In this document: positions 1 to 13,349 of the stretch, piece after piece
Position numbering within the stretch: the first letter of the stretch is position 1
Layout of the letters: each line of letters begins with the position of its first letter
Assembly: GCA_921293015.1 (NCBI GenBank)
Contig: OV121088.1
Location: 31,161,645 to 31,225,644, forward strand
Reading direction: 5' to 3'
Length of the DNA stretch: 64,000 nt
Origin: Phorcus lineatus
Lineage: Eukaryota > Mollusca > Gastropoda > Trochida > Trochidae
The notes under the pieces: generated by a model
The model's database searches: none
What the model saw: the letters and a program-made list of their open reading frames with translations, nothing else
Told to the model about the DNA's origin: nothing
Made by a program: the position numbers and the translations under genes

Positions 1-1559
1 TTTCGGCATTATTTACATTACAAACATCGTTGTGATATTAGCAAATAGTGGCATTCGTAACAGCGAGACCTTACAACATACTTGTTAAATTCGAGACCGA
101 AATCAACAATTATAAAGCTCGTAGAAAAATATCGTAAAACCTCAAGTACTAAAGTCATGAACTAGCCCACAACCATTGTGACAGCGACGCAAACATTGTG
201 ACGTCAAACGGTTGGCCTTTGTGACGTCATACCATGGGAACGGCATTCGAAAGAAGGCGGTCGCATGAAACTTTGCGGCAAACTTGGACTAACTAAGCCA
301 GTTGAAAATATTTTCATTCTTCAAAAATAAATCATATTAAAGTGTATTTGTGATATCTACCGGTAGGCACAATATAAAAAAGGACAACGACAACTGTCAA
401 ATCGGAGTACGGCACGAATTTTCAAAGAAACTTGAAAATTAAAACTTGAGTCGGGCCGGCACTAGTGAACATGTTGTATCAATTCGCGGTGATTCGCCTT
501 TGCTAATTTGCGGATATTTATTGTCATTCAACATAGGGTAATTTTTTCGAATCGACCAATCAGAATTGAGGATACAACGAAGTCATGTTACAATAGTATA
601 TATCTCGTTTGTGAGAAAATTTGTTTGATGTGCCACTGACCCCTAGGGCAAACTGACCGTGTTTCGGACAGTGTAATGATTCAAATATTTTGAAAGACAA
701 TATAATTTATAACTATCTAATACATGTAAAAGTAATTATCTTCAAACCAAAGTTTCTTTCTCAACAGCCATAATGACTTCAATATTAACCGAATGTAACT
801 GTTTTATGTGCATATATCGATTCGCCTAATGTTCGGACACAACTATTCCCTCGAATGCATCCCTGGCTTAAAATATTCATCAAAAGATTTCAGACATCCC
901 CCAAATACGCAATGAATAGGTTATGTACAATTATATTATAGTTTTGGTGGAGGATAAATTAATTTGTCATTGGAACAGAGTTTGTATAGTGACGCCACAA
1001 TCCCATCTGTAGGCATTCGACGCAAAAAAACGCCGTAAGCGCCTATCAGTGTGCTTTGAAAATAAATCAGTTTTTTTATATGTGTTAGTCGTATGTTTAT
1101 TCATGTTTCCCGAAACTTTGACGGTTAATTTTTGACATTACTATGTATCACTAGAATATTTAAGAAGTGTCCGATCCATGGCCAAAACTCTCCGAACCAA
1201 GGTCATTTTGACATACTATCAAAATCTCAATATTAATTTATGAAATCACTCTATATGTATTCAGAAACAAAATGACTATTTTGTTATTGTTCTTTGTTTA
1301 CGAGTACAGTTTAAGATATTGTGGTGCTTCCCTCATTTCCCGACCTAAGCGGGAATCCGTTAATTTTACCTCCAGGTAAACATCGATTTAAGAAATTACT
1401 AAGAATTTGATTTTTATCAAAAGAAATAAGTATAATAACACACTAACAATATAAATTTTGAAACAAACACATCGCAAAGGTCGCATGTATTATTGCGTCA
1501 GCTACTAGTAATAAGTGTCCAAAGTTCGGTTGGTATCCGAACCTGGTCACTTTGCCCTA
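1..1559. other. Gene-free AT-rich stretch
   Basis: I see no gene, RNA or recognisable mobile element here. The sequence is AT-rich with stop codons in all frames and no long reading frame. It lies immediately left of repeat copy A. Confidence 0.6.
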
Positions 1560-2250
1560 AATATCAATCGCCAGCAAATACTGAAGTTTGGTTCAGTCAG
1601 GAAATGAATGAGTCTGGTTCTTTAATCCTGAAAGGAAGACTCATCTGAAAACAAATTGACTTGAATGGCCACAGGGACGGTGACATGAATGTCGCTGACG
1701 AAGGTTGCCATCTATTGTAATTTTATCATAGCATATTTATATGATATAGCCTTTTTATTATTGAATCCACTTTCTTTCAGTAAGTTTATTGATTTAAAAA
1801 ACTTTTCTTTTTTTTTTAAATATCTTAAATTATCCCAATTAATTGATAAAATTTGTATATTGATTATTATTCGTTCTTCGGATACTTATACAATGAAAGA
1901 TTTTTTAAAATATCTTTAAACAATCACCAATAATTCTCAGATTTGATGTTACAGTGATTGAAACGAGATAAATTTGTATAAAATACCATTGTATCAATGC
2001 ACAGATGAAATATTTTTTCTCAACAGTCATTCTGTGAATTCCCTACAACTCAGTGTTATCTACATATACATTCTACAATAAGAATTAAACTGTACCATTG
2101 TTCTCTCAGTAGCAAACAATACACCAAAGTGCTATCATTGATAATGTGCCAATGTCCCATCACCTTTCCCTTTTAACTCCAAACAAGAAACACAAGACTC
2201 CCCGGTGACAGTAGACTCTCAGATACTTGAAGAGATGCATGTCTCTCATC

Positions 2251-2460
2251 TTAAACATCTTTTATGTCAGCTGATGTGTCACATTCAGGACCCAGGAGTG
2301 CAATCAGTTTGCGGTCATACAGAAGTATAAATTTTTTGACAAATTCTAAGTTTCTAAAACAGCATGAAAAAAGACAGTCATGGATATTGAAATGAAAATG
2401 TCCCATCATTTTCAACTCCAAACTAGCGTCACCGATGTTCAAAACCTTTAAGAAGATCAT
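2251..2460 (-). pseudogene. Decayed C-terminal exon, copy A
   Basis: A 69-codon minus-strand frame ends in LIALLGPECDTSADIKDV and a TAA stop. The same ending with its stop recurs in copy B (11967) and copy C (19353). Upstream in the frame is MMGHFHF, followed by CTGTTTTAG that aligns with CTGTTTCAG in copy C and resembles a splice acceptor. Just past the stop, AGAGACATGCATCTCT is identical in all three copies. I do not recognise the protein. It is either the last exon of a lost tandem gene family or a repeat-encoded frame. In copies B and C the upstream part of the frame is broken by stops. Confidence 0.4.
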
Positions 2461-3134
2461 AACCCTTTTTCATGGAACGATAGCGTAATGTTTACAAAAT
2501 GACAATACAAATAGAAAATGAAACCGGAACCGAATTACAATTGACGTTATGATGAAGGCCATATGAGAGTTGTTTCAATGAGTATACTTATAAATGTGTT
2601 GCAGTTAGAAAATAATTAAGAGCAATTGATTTTAAGAGAGAGATTAAGATGTCAGGTTCATCAGGAAGTTTCTCATTTGTGGTCTATCCTCCGGCTCATT
2701 TTAAAGTGACCCAACCTGAATAATGGATGATCCGAAATGCGATTCAATTTGTTTTTGTTAGCTTAAAAGGATTTTACACCAGCAAATCAGTCAGTGGTTA
2801 TGGTAGGGAAACCACTTTAATCCTTATCGCTAGAACAAGGGCGATAGTTTCGCACCTTGTTAGTGTAATGATCGAAGTACCTGTTGTATATTTTCCTCCC
2901 ATTATTCATAAGTCAAACTGTCTGTCAGATATATAGAGCAGGATAGTAAACCGTGTCCCTGATAAAGTACATTTACGACACTTGTGCACTTATAATATTC
3001 TGTTTATTTCTGAAGTTTCAAAATAAAAATAATAAACAATCAACATTTGGCATAGACGGATTACCCAAAATCGTGTCAATTGGAAGGCGTCAAAACATTG
3101 TTTATGACGTGACGTCACAATGAAAAATAGTATT

Positions 3135-3191
3135 TTGCCCTAGGGCTTAGTCTGAAAATTATTTGGCCCAAGGGCTTAGTCTGTAAAATAT
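3135..3191. repeat. Two-copy 28-29 bp tandem repeat
   Basis: Two adjacent units share GGGCTTAGTCTG followed by an A/T run. This is a small local duplication inside copy A with no visible function. Confidence 0.6.
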
Positions 3192-3609
3192 TATCCCCCA
3201 TATCATTGCCCTCGAAGATAATAAATGGACATCTTTTACGTGTGTTGTATCTCGTTTTTCACTGTTGCTAGAAAATATATGTTTTGTAAATATATGATCT
3301 TTGGTAAACTGAGTAAAACTCGGTCAGGAATTGAATGAGTCTGGTTCTTTTGTCCTTGAAGAAAGATTCATTGGATTGACCTGCATTGTGAAAGAGACCG
3401 GGATATTAATATGGCTGCCGTCATTCATTCAATTCACCCAAAGCACCTCTCTGTCTCTCTGAAGGTCAGTTATATATGAAAATGCTGTAAATACAATGAT
3501 TTACATGCCTGCGTGACACTAACAATTTTTACACTTAGTTGCTGGTGTAAATAAAAACAGGTTAAACCTGACTAAATGTCTACGTCCTTTTTTCTACAAC
3601 AGCTTCAGG

Positions 3610-3629
3610 CACGCACACAGACACACACT

Positions 3630-3660
<31 letters not shown>

Positions 3661-3701
3661 GCGCACACCCACCCACCCACCCACCCACCTACACACACAC
3701 A
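3610..3701. repeat. (AC)n / (CCCA)n microsatellite
   Basis: An AC dinucleotide run passes into about seven CCCA units and then back to AC. It is a compound simple repeat about 140 bp left of the Tc1 fragment. Confidence 0.95.
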
Positions 3702-3842
3702 TTTTTCACCTTCTATTGACGATGGTGATGCCCACGAACGCATCTTTTGAAAAGCATGATGCACGTGCAAAACGTTGCCTTATTGGGTATAAAAGGCACC
3801 CAAAATTGCTAGTCTGTCATTCGTTTCCTGAACACAACGACA

Positions 3843-4145
3843 ATGCCTAGACTCACTCCAAATCAGAGAGAACAAGCCATCGGACGTCTTCATGCTGGGC
3901 AACGTCCTAGGGTCAATGCTAATGACTTCCGCTGCAGCATTCGGACTATTGAAAGGTTGAGAGAGCGGTACAATGCCACAAACTCGACGGCTGATCGTCC
4001 CCGTAGTGGTAGACCGACGGTCACCACAGCACGTCAGGACCGGCACCTACACCGACAACACTTGTTGAATCGCTTTCGCAGGGATTCGGAATCTGCTAGA
4101 CAGACATCAATCGTTTGGTGCATCCAATGTACCGAAGATGTATAG
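3843..4145 (+). pseudogene. Tc1/mariner transposase N-terminal fragment
   Basis: A 100-codon frame starts MPRLTPNQREQAIG and continues through the DNA-binding region to DRPRSGRPTVTTARQDRH and LLNRFRRDSESA. This matches the paired helix-turn-helix N-terminus and GRP-like linker of Tc1-family transposases, about residues 1-88. Homology ends near 4105 and the catalytic DDE domain is absent. The downstream part of the frame (SIVWCIQCTEDV) is unrelated, which suggests an internal deletion. The start is the family-typical MPRL start, shared with the longer copy at 28535. I could not find terminal inverted repeats. The remnant cannot encode an active transposase. Confidence 0.8.
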
Positions 4146-7100
4146 CGGTAATCAACGCAAATGGTGGGCATACAAGGTATTGAGTTCATCTCCCCATATA
4201 AGGGTATGCCAGCATCACGTGACACATTGTAAGAGCGCAAATGTTTAAGGAAATGACGCTTTTTCATTACAAAAAAAGTCTGTTTAAATGTTCAACTCTA
4301 ATCAACATAATGGTCATCTGAAAATAAACCATTTTCAATCTAGTATGTGTGTGATGTGTGGTACACGGAACTTTTACGTAACGATTCAACGATTATTCGA
4401 AAATAAAACTTGCATTTGCAGCATATTAATTATGTGTTGATATCGATTTCTTACTACATATCATTTACCTCCCTTCTCTGGCAGTTAAAACTTGATAACG
4501 AGGAATAGAAACGACTTCCATGATAACATATACTGTATTGCAACTTAGTGTAGACATAAACACTGTCAGATCTACAAGCCAAACAATTCTTTTACTTTAT
4601 ACACCAGCACCTTCCGCATTAAAGGTTCAAAAACTCATGGAGTTCCTGAGAAGGTTCTATGTGTTATAGACACTTCTCGGGAATAACATGTTCCTTTTCA
4701 GGTAATTATGTGATGTTTAAATGAATTATAGATAACACTTGTGACGTTCCCATTGATCTCACGCTAAATAATGTTTCACTAACTAAGAGTTGCATTTCAC
4801 ATTACCTTTTCGTACACTCAAGTTTTTTTTATGCTTTAAGTGAATTAATTGAATGAGGATCATTTTGAGTGTAATGGTTAACAATGAGCTCGTATCTCTC
4901 CATTCCTTGAAAATAATGACGATTTGGGCCTTGACTCAATTATTTTCAATGAATGAGGGTTACTCGGACATTAACCTTTACATATTTAATGCAAGGACAG
5001 GATCCTTAAACTCAGACTTTAGATACCGTTTTGCACATGGTTTAAATGCTTCTGAAATTCCCCTGCATATTCTCTGGCATAAGATACTCCCTCGATGCCG
5101 CTTAAAGACACGCAGAAAAGATCATGTTTCTTCACAGTTGGTCAATAAAATAACGAGTGGCTTAGAGGTGTCACACCAAAAAGAGCTTTATTCTCTTTGA
5201 AACTGTGCCTCCAGCTTGCAGCAACAACTTACATTGTTTGTTCGTATGTTTATATTTTGTTCCATCCTTTCTAACGTAAACTTACTTTAAGGATAAGAAG
5301 ATTTGATGTACAGAGTGGAGGTTTGAATTCTGTTTGATGATAAATATGATACATCAGATATTATGTTTGACCGTGAAAGAAGATGGTAATTTTTGTCATA
5401 AATTCTAAAAAACGACTGCTGTACGCATAGTTTGACCCACGCTTCAGAATGTGCACTGGATGATGTGAAATAAACTCCTTTGAATCGTTGAATTTTGATT
5501 CAATTTCAGTTTTACTCGGCCGATGCACAACATGGAATGTGTAGTGTGATACACGATAAGGTGAACAAACTTTTGTAATGCAGATATATGAAATTTTGAT
5601 GAAAATCTGTCGACGTAAGTTAAAGACATTATTTTCTGATCTTGCATATGCATGGCATTTCTTAGGACTCGATTATTTATATGGTAAGTGTTGTGTCACG
5701 ATAAAAACACTTTCTAAAAGTTTCTCCATAGGAGGAAATATATGTACAACTATAGGATATTATATATACTACCAAGGAATGATGGTGAGGAATGTTGTCG
5801 TGCTACATTTTATATAATCATGTTATTCATTTAAGATCATGAGAAGATTTAAGAAGTTCAATTCACTTTAGAAAAATCTTTTTCTAATTCAGACAATTTT
5901 GTCTCTGGAAGGAGGGTCATAGTTGTTTTTTATCAGGTTTATCTGGTATTGATTAAATGACGAATGTCTTATTCAATACTTCGCAGGCTTAAAGTCCTTC
6001 TGAATAATAAAACGTGTTGCAGAACAGTTCTCATTAGTTTCCCTTTCTCCCACATGAGATTATTATTTGGCTTTTAGCCATGAATTGGTAGTTAATTTGT
6101 GACTATAAAATATTGAGAGTACTTTTATCACGTTTCCTATGCTCGGCGAATGAATTCTTGATTTAAAAGTACACATCAATAACATAACTCGTTTTTATAG
6201 AAAATACTGTGCTGAAACAAATAAAGTTTCAACTTAAATCAACTGTTAAAATTATATCAAAGTTAAGAATCTTGCAGAAAGACTAATAACTCCATGACAC
6301 AATATGACTTATCTAAATACAATTATACTTATTAGTGAAAATTGTTTATGTAATCATAAATTTTGATATCTCTCAAACTTGTTGCTTATTTACTTTCATT
6401 AAGTGAGATTGCTTCTTAAAACAATAAACGTTAAATTGGAAATTCGTAGTTATGTCTTTATAATGGCCTTTATATTGAGTCGATCACCTTATACCTTTCA
6501 TGGGGAATCTGACAAGTTTGGCAGCTTCATTTGGTACAGTTAAGGTAAATTCTTCCTGGATGTGAGAAAAACATAGGGACAATGACTTGAGCCAAATAAT
6601 AAACTGTATATTGGCTAAAATAACTTTAACTAAAAGTTAAGGTTATTGTTATCAGTTTTCCAATAAGAATTAATAAAAAGATTATTTACAAATTCTATAC
6701 TTTTATACATTGGTAATATAATTTTGTCAAGTAGTTATCAAAGCTGGTTGATAACTGTCAGTCTTGAAATATTAATGGTTGTTTTTAACAAAATAGTCAG
6801 TGTATCAATACCTTTAATTACAGTTATAAGGTACAGGCATAATGAAACGATATTCTGACATTTAATTAAAAAAACCACCAAAAATAAGTTTAAAAATCAT
6901 AACTTTTTAAAAAACAATGAATATCCAAATGGACTTTGTTCATAAACCATATACAGCTTTTTTCGTTTCAATTAACCGAATCTTTATCAGTTACAATGGA
7001 AAATAAAATTGGACAAGGACAATCCAAAATACAATTCAACCCATGGCGTTATCAATATAAGTACAGAGTGTCAATATCGAATAGTAAACCTTCAAACTCT

Positions 7101-10100
7101 TTTAACGACCATTATTTAAATATTGGGTGTAACGATAAAAAAATTTAGTTGTCTCACAGGACACATAAAATTGGAGTTGTAAACCTTTAAATCTTTTTAT
7201 TGTTTTGTACTTTTGCCAGAAGACATTTGACACGTAAGTTCCTTAAACTTTCACTTCAACAGTCTAATACTTACGTTTCTGACTACTTACATATCAGATT
7301 GTTATCGTAGGACCTTTACCATTTGGTAATATCCAATTTGTTACGATTTTGAGATATCAATTATTGATAATAAACTTAAAATTCGTAGGTTTTTTGTTGT
7401 TTTAAAGTTTACATAACCACAAACATATTTCACTATTTTCTTTGAAATATATGAATGTCTGATTACGATATTGTATAGTGCGTCAAGGGTCGCTACTCAA
7501 ATATGTTCAGTTTCGTAATGAAAGCCGTTTTTAATGTCACTTTTGATGGGCCGCTTAGATATATCTGGCTACAAACCAGTGACTGCATGACTGGTCAAAG
7601 GCCCTTTTAATGACGTCATAATCAGAATCGTTGCCTCGTGATCTATAAATCTATCGTAACAATATCACAGAAAAAAATAATAATTAACTATTTTCAAAGA
7701 ATGTTTTCCACTCAGTTAGATAAATCATTTGACGATGTAACACTATTAAGCGATTGGTGTAAAATATCCACATAAAAAGATATCCATATCAATGGTAATT
7801 AAACAATTATTGAAGTCTGTATTTCAATTGAAATAAGGATGCGCCACTCTGTCAGTCTGTTTATTACGTCACAGCCGCGCGAATTATATGGCCCCTAGCC
7901 AAGGTGGGGTTTTCACAGCTGATAATTACGCTGTCTTAATGAAAGGCTTATTAAAGGTGTTTATTTGAAAAATTAAAACAAATCAAACCCAGTTCTTATT
8001 TTGTTGAAAAATATCTGAACGAAAATCGAGAAGTCATAAAGTCGAGGTAAGCGGTTGTTTAAAATGATCACTTAAGATTTGTTTATATATTTTCTAAATG
8101 CATAAATGCAGCTGCATATCAAAAGTTTGTTCACTTTCTACTGTATCTTAGTGCAAATATCATGTAATTTGGGTTAGGTTTGAATGTCAATAAAACAATT
8201 TCAGCAGAGCTAACACAATTGTCCAATTGTCTATATGCAGACATTTATTGTGGGATTGTGTCGTCTCACGAACAAAAATTCGAATTTAGGCATGATTAAA
8301 TGGACAAAAGGGGTCGCATTTTTCGAAATTACGATTTCCCAAAATTTCGATTAAAATGTTTCATTTTGACTCTTGGAGAACAAAATCAGCAATCTCCTAT
8401 TGACTTAATGCAAAAAAACAAATATGACTTGTATTCAAAGGTGTTAATCACCAAATAAGGAGTTTGTAGAGAAAAATAAAAAAATTAGTGTTATCGAAAT
8501 TTTGACCCTTGGTCACTTCAGTGACCTACCAAAAACTAATACGGTTAACTGTTGGGTATGACATACGATTGCGTAAGGGTGCAATGGATCTTCTCTTCTG
8601 TATTGAAAATTCAGAATAATCCATTTCTTTTTCGCAATGCTACGATGCATCAAAGATATGCCAAATTATATGATATTTGCACTACGATTCGCAGGTATGT
8701 GAACAAACATTTGGTCTGCAGCTGTACTACAATTATTTCAAAATTTCAAAATATTTCAATTACAAGTAAATTATATTTTTGAAATCAAAATTGGTTAAAT
8801 ATAGGAAAGTAATTCTGAATAAATTTTATAAAGTTTCAATTCAAATTGCAATATCATTTCTCTTAATTTTTGCTTTTATAGGAGATGGTGGCTTTAAATT
8901 TTGACTTAACAATGATATATGATATTTTCTGCTTTTTTAAGGTAGATTAGAAGTTATATTTATCATTATGTGGAATGGAAACGTTTGTTTATCATGTTTT
9001 AACATCAAAATGTAAAGCATCGTATCCGACCATATGCAGTTTTCTATTCAATATGATAACTATGTTGTACATTTTCACTGTATGGGGTGTGCGAATGAGA
9101 CTTTTAGTTCTGTGGCACGATTTGATATTTAACAAGCCTATTTTATTTCTATTCTTTTCTTTACATGCCTATATTTTCACAAACGTAAAGATAATACGAA
9201 ATCCTATCACTTGATGTCACCTATGCCTACGACCTTTCAGCGAAATATAAACTTGAAATAGAATCTAAGAGTTCTAGTTATGAGAGTAGATAACTTAAGT
9301 TAAGATAATCGATCAATTGGGAAATAAATGGTAAATTCTTAACGTATAAATCTAATTTCAGTTCTCAATCATTATGATGTAACTCATATATATATAATAC
9401 AAAACAATACATATAAACACAATTTACAGAGAATTAAATGTTTAATTTGCATATATTAAAGAATAAGAATCTTATTGTATAAACTTAAGAAGGTAAATTA
9501 ATATGAAAACATTTGGTCAATATATATAATAATGGCTCATATAAAATTAGTGTCATCAAGAAGGGTATTTACTTGATTGCCGTCAAGTATTTTAGCTAAG
9601 TTGAATTTAAATGGCTAGTTCCTTCAATGCTTACAAATTACACAAGGATATTCAGTGTGAGAACTGTGATGTATAAGAGATAGAAAACAACGTGTTTTTG
9701 TCTTTTTAAAATAAATTTTAGTATTATACCGCCTTGAGTTGACGTCCAACAGACCGGAAATGATCAGCTATCGCCTACATATAAAAAAAGAATACCCCAC
9801 AGGCACAATTTGGAGAAGATGATAAACCTAAGAATCAGATCACAAAGAGTTCATACTAGCACGCCTACATACATGTACATGAACAACACAAGAATGATCC
9901 ACCAAGAGTATCGAACACCCGTGGGGAATGTCTTAGTTTATAAAACCTTACGCGAGTATAGGAACACTGACATGCAGACCATGGTCCGTCACAATAATAC
10001 ACATAATACACACATAAAAAAAAACATACACACATCATATACACATACATAAAGTTTTTCCTCGATTTTCATGTTAGATATGTTATCAGCTTATGGTCTG

Positions 10101-10968
10101 CCACTCCCATATATTGCCGTCCAAAATTGCAATTACCAGGGGGAGGACATATCAACACGTCTTCTTCTGAAAGGTTAATATATTATCTATTTTTATAATA
10201 GAAACAACTTATGGCAGGAATTGTAAATGAGTTTTCATTCAATACTGATAGAAATTTCACTTTGGGCCGGATATATATGGGAGTCTGTAACTGCCAACAT
10301 GTTTTTGACTGAATGTTACGGTATTATTTATTTTGATTATAGAAACAACTTGTAGTACAGAAATATCTTAGTTTATTTTCTAAAAATGAGTTTATATATT
10401 GAATACATTTTGAGTCAAAATTGATCGAAATCCATGTATGAACAATCCTATATGAGAGTTTGTTTACGTAAGTTTGTAAATGTAAGATTATATATTTAAG
10501 GAGTATTTAATCATAAGCGATAGCAATTCCAAGTTGGGACGGCCATATTGAATAGTAAAAAGGGGTCCTTAAAAGTTGCAACAAGAAAAGAATATGAAAG
10601 TGAGGGAATAATGATTTTTAGAGAAGGCAGGACCAGCTTTCTTTTACTCTACATGAGATAATAAAATATTTACAGTTGCACACCTGTGGAATCTGTTTGC
10701 AGTTCGATAGCCACCACGCGTATCAAGATATGTATCGTAGTCTTATTTGGTTTATTTGTACTTTTTAGTTTAAGGCCATATTCCAGTTTAAAACTTAAAA
10801 ATTATTTGAGTTATCTGACATTTTTATATTTTGTTTTAGCCTTGCACTAGTAGTGGTCTTACAGGTGCCCATTCATGACTGATTGCTGGCTGTCATGAAC
10901 GAAACGGTGTCAAGTTCAAGTTCTCTTACATGCAATGCCATCAGATTAATATATGGGATTTTTAATAT

Positions 10969-11003
10969 TACCTCATAATATTCCTCATAAATGTTATGAG
11001 GTA
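10969..11003. repeat. 10-bp perfect inverted repeat
   Basis: TACCTCATAA at 10969-10978 is complementary to TTATGAGGTA at 10994-11003, with a 15-base loop. It is a possible small hairpin without other context. Confidence 0.6.
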
Positions 11004-11307
11004 TCAGAAACCGAGTGCACTTAATCGTAAACGAGGCTAAGGTCGCTTCGATACCCGAAAGTTACGTTCTTACAGCATTGCAAAGTAAGTATCCTTTCGA
11101 AATTATGATTTGTTTATTAAACATTTGGCTAAAGTCAACTACAGAGTTACCAGGATCGAATAAGCTATCACATTTCTTGAGAAAGCACATCTTAAAGTAT
11201 TACTTTACTTGTAGGTTGAGATCTCTCGAGCGATATTCCGGAGTATTCCCATGCAGGGTTTACCGTCATTTTGCACTGTCGTTGAAATATTTCAGACTCA
11301 GTGTTTG

Positions 11308-11326
11308 ATATATATATATATATATA
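11308..11326. repeat. (TA)n microsatellite
   Basis: A pure TA dinucleotide run of about 19 bases. Confidence 0.9.
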
Positions 11327-11368
11327 AAATGTGTATCTCGGGTTTTTGCTTGTATAACAAAATATTTT

Positions 11369-11388
11369 GGGGGGGGGGGGGGGGGGGG
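11369..11388. repeat. G20 homopolymer
   Basis: Twenty consecutive G residues on the plus strand. The length may be inaccurate because long G runs are hard to sequence. It could form a G-quadruplex. Confidence 0.9.
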
Positions 11389-11715
11389 TTGTAAAAAAGT
11401 GTTCCTCGTATGCAATAAAAATATAATAGATTACATCAACAAAATGAAACAATTTCTAAGAAAAAATCAATCAAGGGAGACGTTTATACTATATGAGTAT
11501 ATGTTTATAATTATTTGAAGGTATTGGTATTAGTGACACAGGCTTTCAAATGAATTGTCACAGTTGTAAAAAAAAAGTTATAAAAGTGTCTCCATTCACA
11601 GATGAATACTTTTCTTGCAAGAGAGTAATTGTCTGTATGGCCTACAATTCAACACTATCAACGTAAAAAAAATTTTTAAAAGAATTAAAAGGTCCTATTT
11701 CTCTCTCAGTGGAAT

Positions 11716-11960
11716 CATAAATCAAAGTGCAGCAACTGATGATGTACCAATGTCCGATCACCTTCCACTTTCAACATCAAACAAAAAACTCCCCAGTGAC
11801 TGTAGAGTGTCTATGAGATGTGAAGCATAAAATCATACATCAAAGTGCAGTCATTGATGATCTGACAATGTCCCATCAGCTTCCACTCCAAACTCCAAAA
11901 GAGAAACACAAGACTCCCCGGTGACTGTAGACTGTCAGAGATGTGAAGAGATGCATGTCT
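11716..11960. repeat. Local tandem duplication in copy B
   Basis: A block of about 115 bp (11716-11830) containing ATCAAAGTGCAG, AATGTCC and ACTCCCCAGTGACTGTAGA is repeated in tandem, diverged, at 11832-11960. Copies A and C carry this block once, so the duplication happened in B after the three copies separated. Confidence 0.65.
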
Positions 11961-11966
11961 CTCATC

Positions 11967-12060
11967 TTAAACTTCCTTAATGTCAGCTGATGTGTCACAT
12001 TGAGGACCAAGAAGTACAATCAGTTTGTCAAAGTGTATGCTGAATGAATTTATATGGGCG
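11967..12060 (-). pseudogene. Decayed C-terminal exon, copy B
   Basis: The minus strand reads INSFSIHFDKLIVLLGPQC, then DTSADIKEV and a TAA stop, clearly homologous to the frame endings in copies A and C. The upstream portion is broken by a stop. The stop position and the sequence after it are conserved. Protein family not recognised. Confidence 0.4.
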
Positions 12061-12719
12061 CATTGTCGTCATTGTTTCCACAAAAGGAACAAAAAGGGTT
12101 TGTCAACTTCTAAGTCAGCCATTGACATTAAATGCCAATGTCCCATCGTTTTTAACTCAATACTACAGTCATCAAATTGGAAAATACATTAAGGTCATCA
12201 TAGTCCTTTTGTTTATTGAAAGCTTAATGCTCCCAACATGAAAATACAAATATGAGATGAAACCGGAAAAGAAATATAATTTAGGAGATAACAGTGTTGT
12301 TTACAAGGTTATACTTATACTTGTGCTGAATTTGAAGGTGAGAAATAAGTAATTGTTTTTAAGAAAGGGGTTAGGCTATTAGGTTTATCACTCTCTATTG
12401 TGTTACATTCTCCCTCTGTTCGTAAAGTGACCAAATCTGAAAATTAGATGTCGCGATTTTGACTGAATACGTAAGTGCTTGAAAGGATTTTACACCCACA
12501 AGTGTGTCATTGGTTGGGAACCCAGTGTGAATGTTGTCGAAGAGCGCACATAGTTAGTCTGATGATTTTAGCACTTTTTGTATAAATGATTTGTGCAAAT
12601 GATTTTTATGCAACAATCATTTCACCATGACTAATAAATATCTTTAATAGATATGACAAAGTTTGTACCTATATTGTTTGTTCAATGATAATTTTGAATT
12701 AGCTTTCATATATTGAATT

Positions 12720-12905
12720 ATGTTTTATCTGTTTTATTTGTTTTTGCTGGTAATGGTAAATTTATGTTTTGCAGATACAGTGTCGTTGGTCAATCCAGTA
12801 TGCAATGAGAGTGATCTGATTAGACCCTGTCAGGAAATGGATGAGTCTGGTATTTTTGTTCTTCAAATAAGAGTCATGGGATACCAAATTGACTTACATG
12901 GTTAA
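12720..12905 (+). pseudogene. Exon-like block with possible secreted-peptide frame
   Basis: A 61-codon frame begins with a hydrophobic stretch (MFYLFYLFLLVMVNLCFA) that resembles a signal peptide, followed by a polar part with two cysteines (NPVCNESDLIRPCQEMDESG). However, the DNA at the junction, TTATGTTTTGCAG followed by ATACAGTG, also looks like a splice acceptor and exon start. Copy C (22830) has TTTCGTAG then ATACATT at the same place, and copy A has an unusable TTTTGTAA. The downstream part (GTCAGGAAATGGATGAGTCTGG) recurs five times in the window. I read it as a decayed exon, not a working gene. Confidence 0.3.
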
Positions 12906-12915
12906 ATATACTTTG

Positions 12916-13349
12916 TGTAGCACAATCAGCAGGCACACATCGTAAGATTCAACAAGAAGACGAGACGTAGATTTTCATGGGTTTATTTCTTCTAAGTACT
13001 TTGACTAATCTGGCTGTCGATCTTTCTCGCCCGCTTCTCCTGGGCATCCTCACGACACCCAGCGTGTCTCCGCTCACATGGCTGGTCGTGGCTGTCACAA
13101 GCCAATGGCCGAGTCCCGACTGAGACTCGACATCTCAGTCCCGTGGTTGAGACTCAACCCTCTCTCCAGGACGATGGCTGAGAACGAACTACCTTCTAAA
13201 GACAAACCTGGGTCTTATATACCCACAGACTCAGTTGTCAACACAATGTGACTTGACAACAGCCTATGGATTATTTCTTAGGGATTACTTAGGGATGGGA
13301 TTAGCAGTTTATAACATAGGTTTCATAACAACTATATTACACTACTACA
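12916..13349 (-). mobile_element. LTR of a retrotransposon (gypsy-like), minus strand
   Basis: A 434-bp block is bounded by TGTAG and CTACA, the 5-bp inverted ends expected of an LTR. Read on the minus strand it has a TATA box (TATATAAGACC at 13222-13212) and downstream an AATAAA signal (12987-12982), the usual U3-R-U5 order. Its GC content is clearly above the surroundings. Copy C continues from ATACTTTG into ACGTTAAT at the same point without this block, which fixes the left insertion boundary at 12915/12916. The family is inferred from LTR form only; no polymerase domain is present. Confidence 0.65.

Larger units (their letters stand above)
1560..8110. repeat. Segmental repeat, copy A
   Basis: This is the first of three diverged copies of a multi-kilobase segment. 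Blocks matching copies B and C occur in the same order: 1592-1720 (C 17300-17440); 2100-2460 (B 11720-12240, C 19178-19640); 2600-2900 (B 12340-12520, C 19755-19950); 3240-3420 (B 12750-12905, C 22790-22955); 4437-4560 (B 15995-16130, C 23600-23720); 5040-5340 (B 16430-16700, C 24090-24560); 5980-6120 (B 16895-17020); 6735-7400 (C 25840-26520); 8060-8110 (C 26525-26570). By eye the blocks are roughly 70-85% identical with many indels, so the duplication is old. No intact gene survives. Roughly 7400-8040 is absent from C and may be an insertion in A. Confidence 0.75.
8111..11609. other. Gene-free stretch between repeat copies A and B
   Basis: No supported gene. Frames at 8552-8782, 8975-9214, 9810-10052 and 11015-11308 are short, have no recognisable motif and fit chance. 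The stretch contains an inverted repeat (10969-11003), a TA run and a 20-base G tract. I found no block matching copies B or C here. Confidence 0.5.

Noticed and set aside
3610-3701. CRISPR or other regularly spaced array
   Set aside because: It is a plain AC/CCCA simple repeat; no spacer-repeat structure occurs in the window, which is eukaryotic.
7600-7640. CRE-like TGACGTCA sites near 180-230, 3110 and 7610 as promoters
   Set aside because: The words occur without a nearby gene start and are expected by chance at this frequency.
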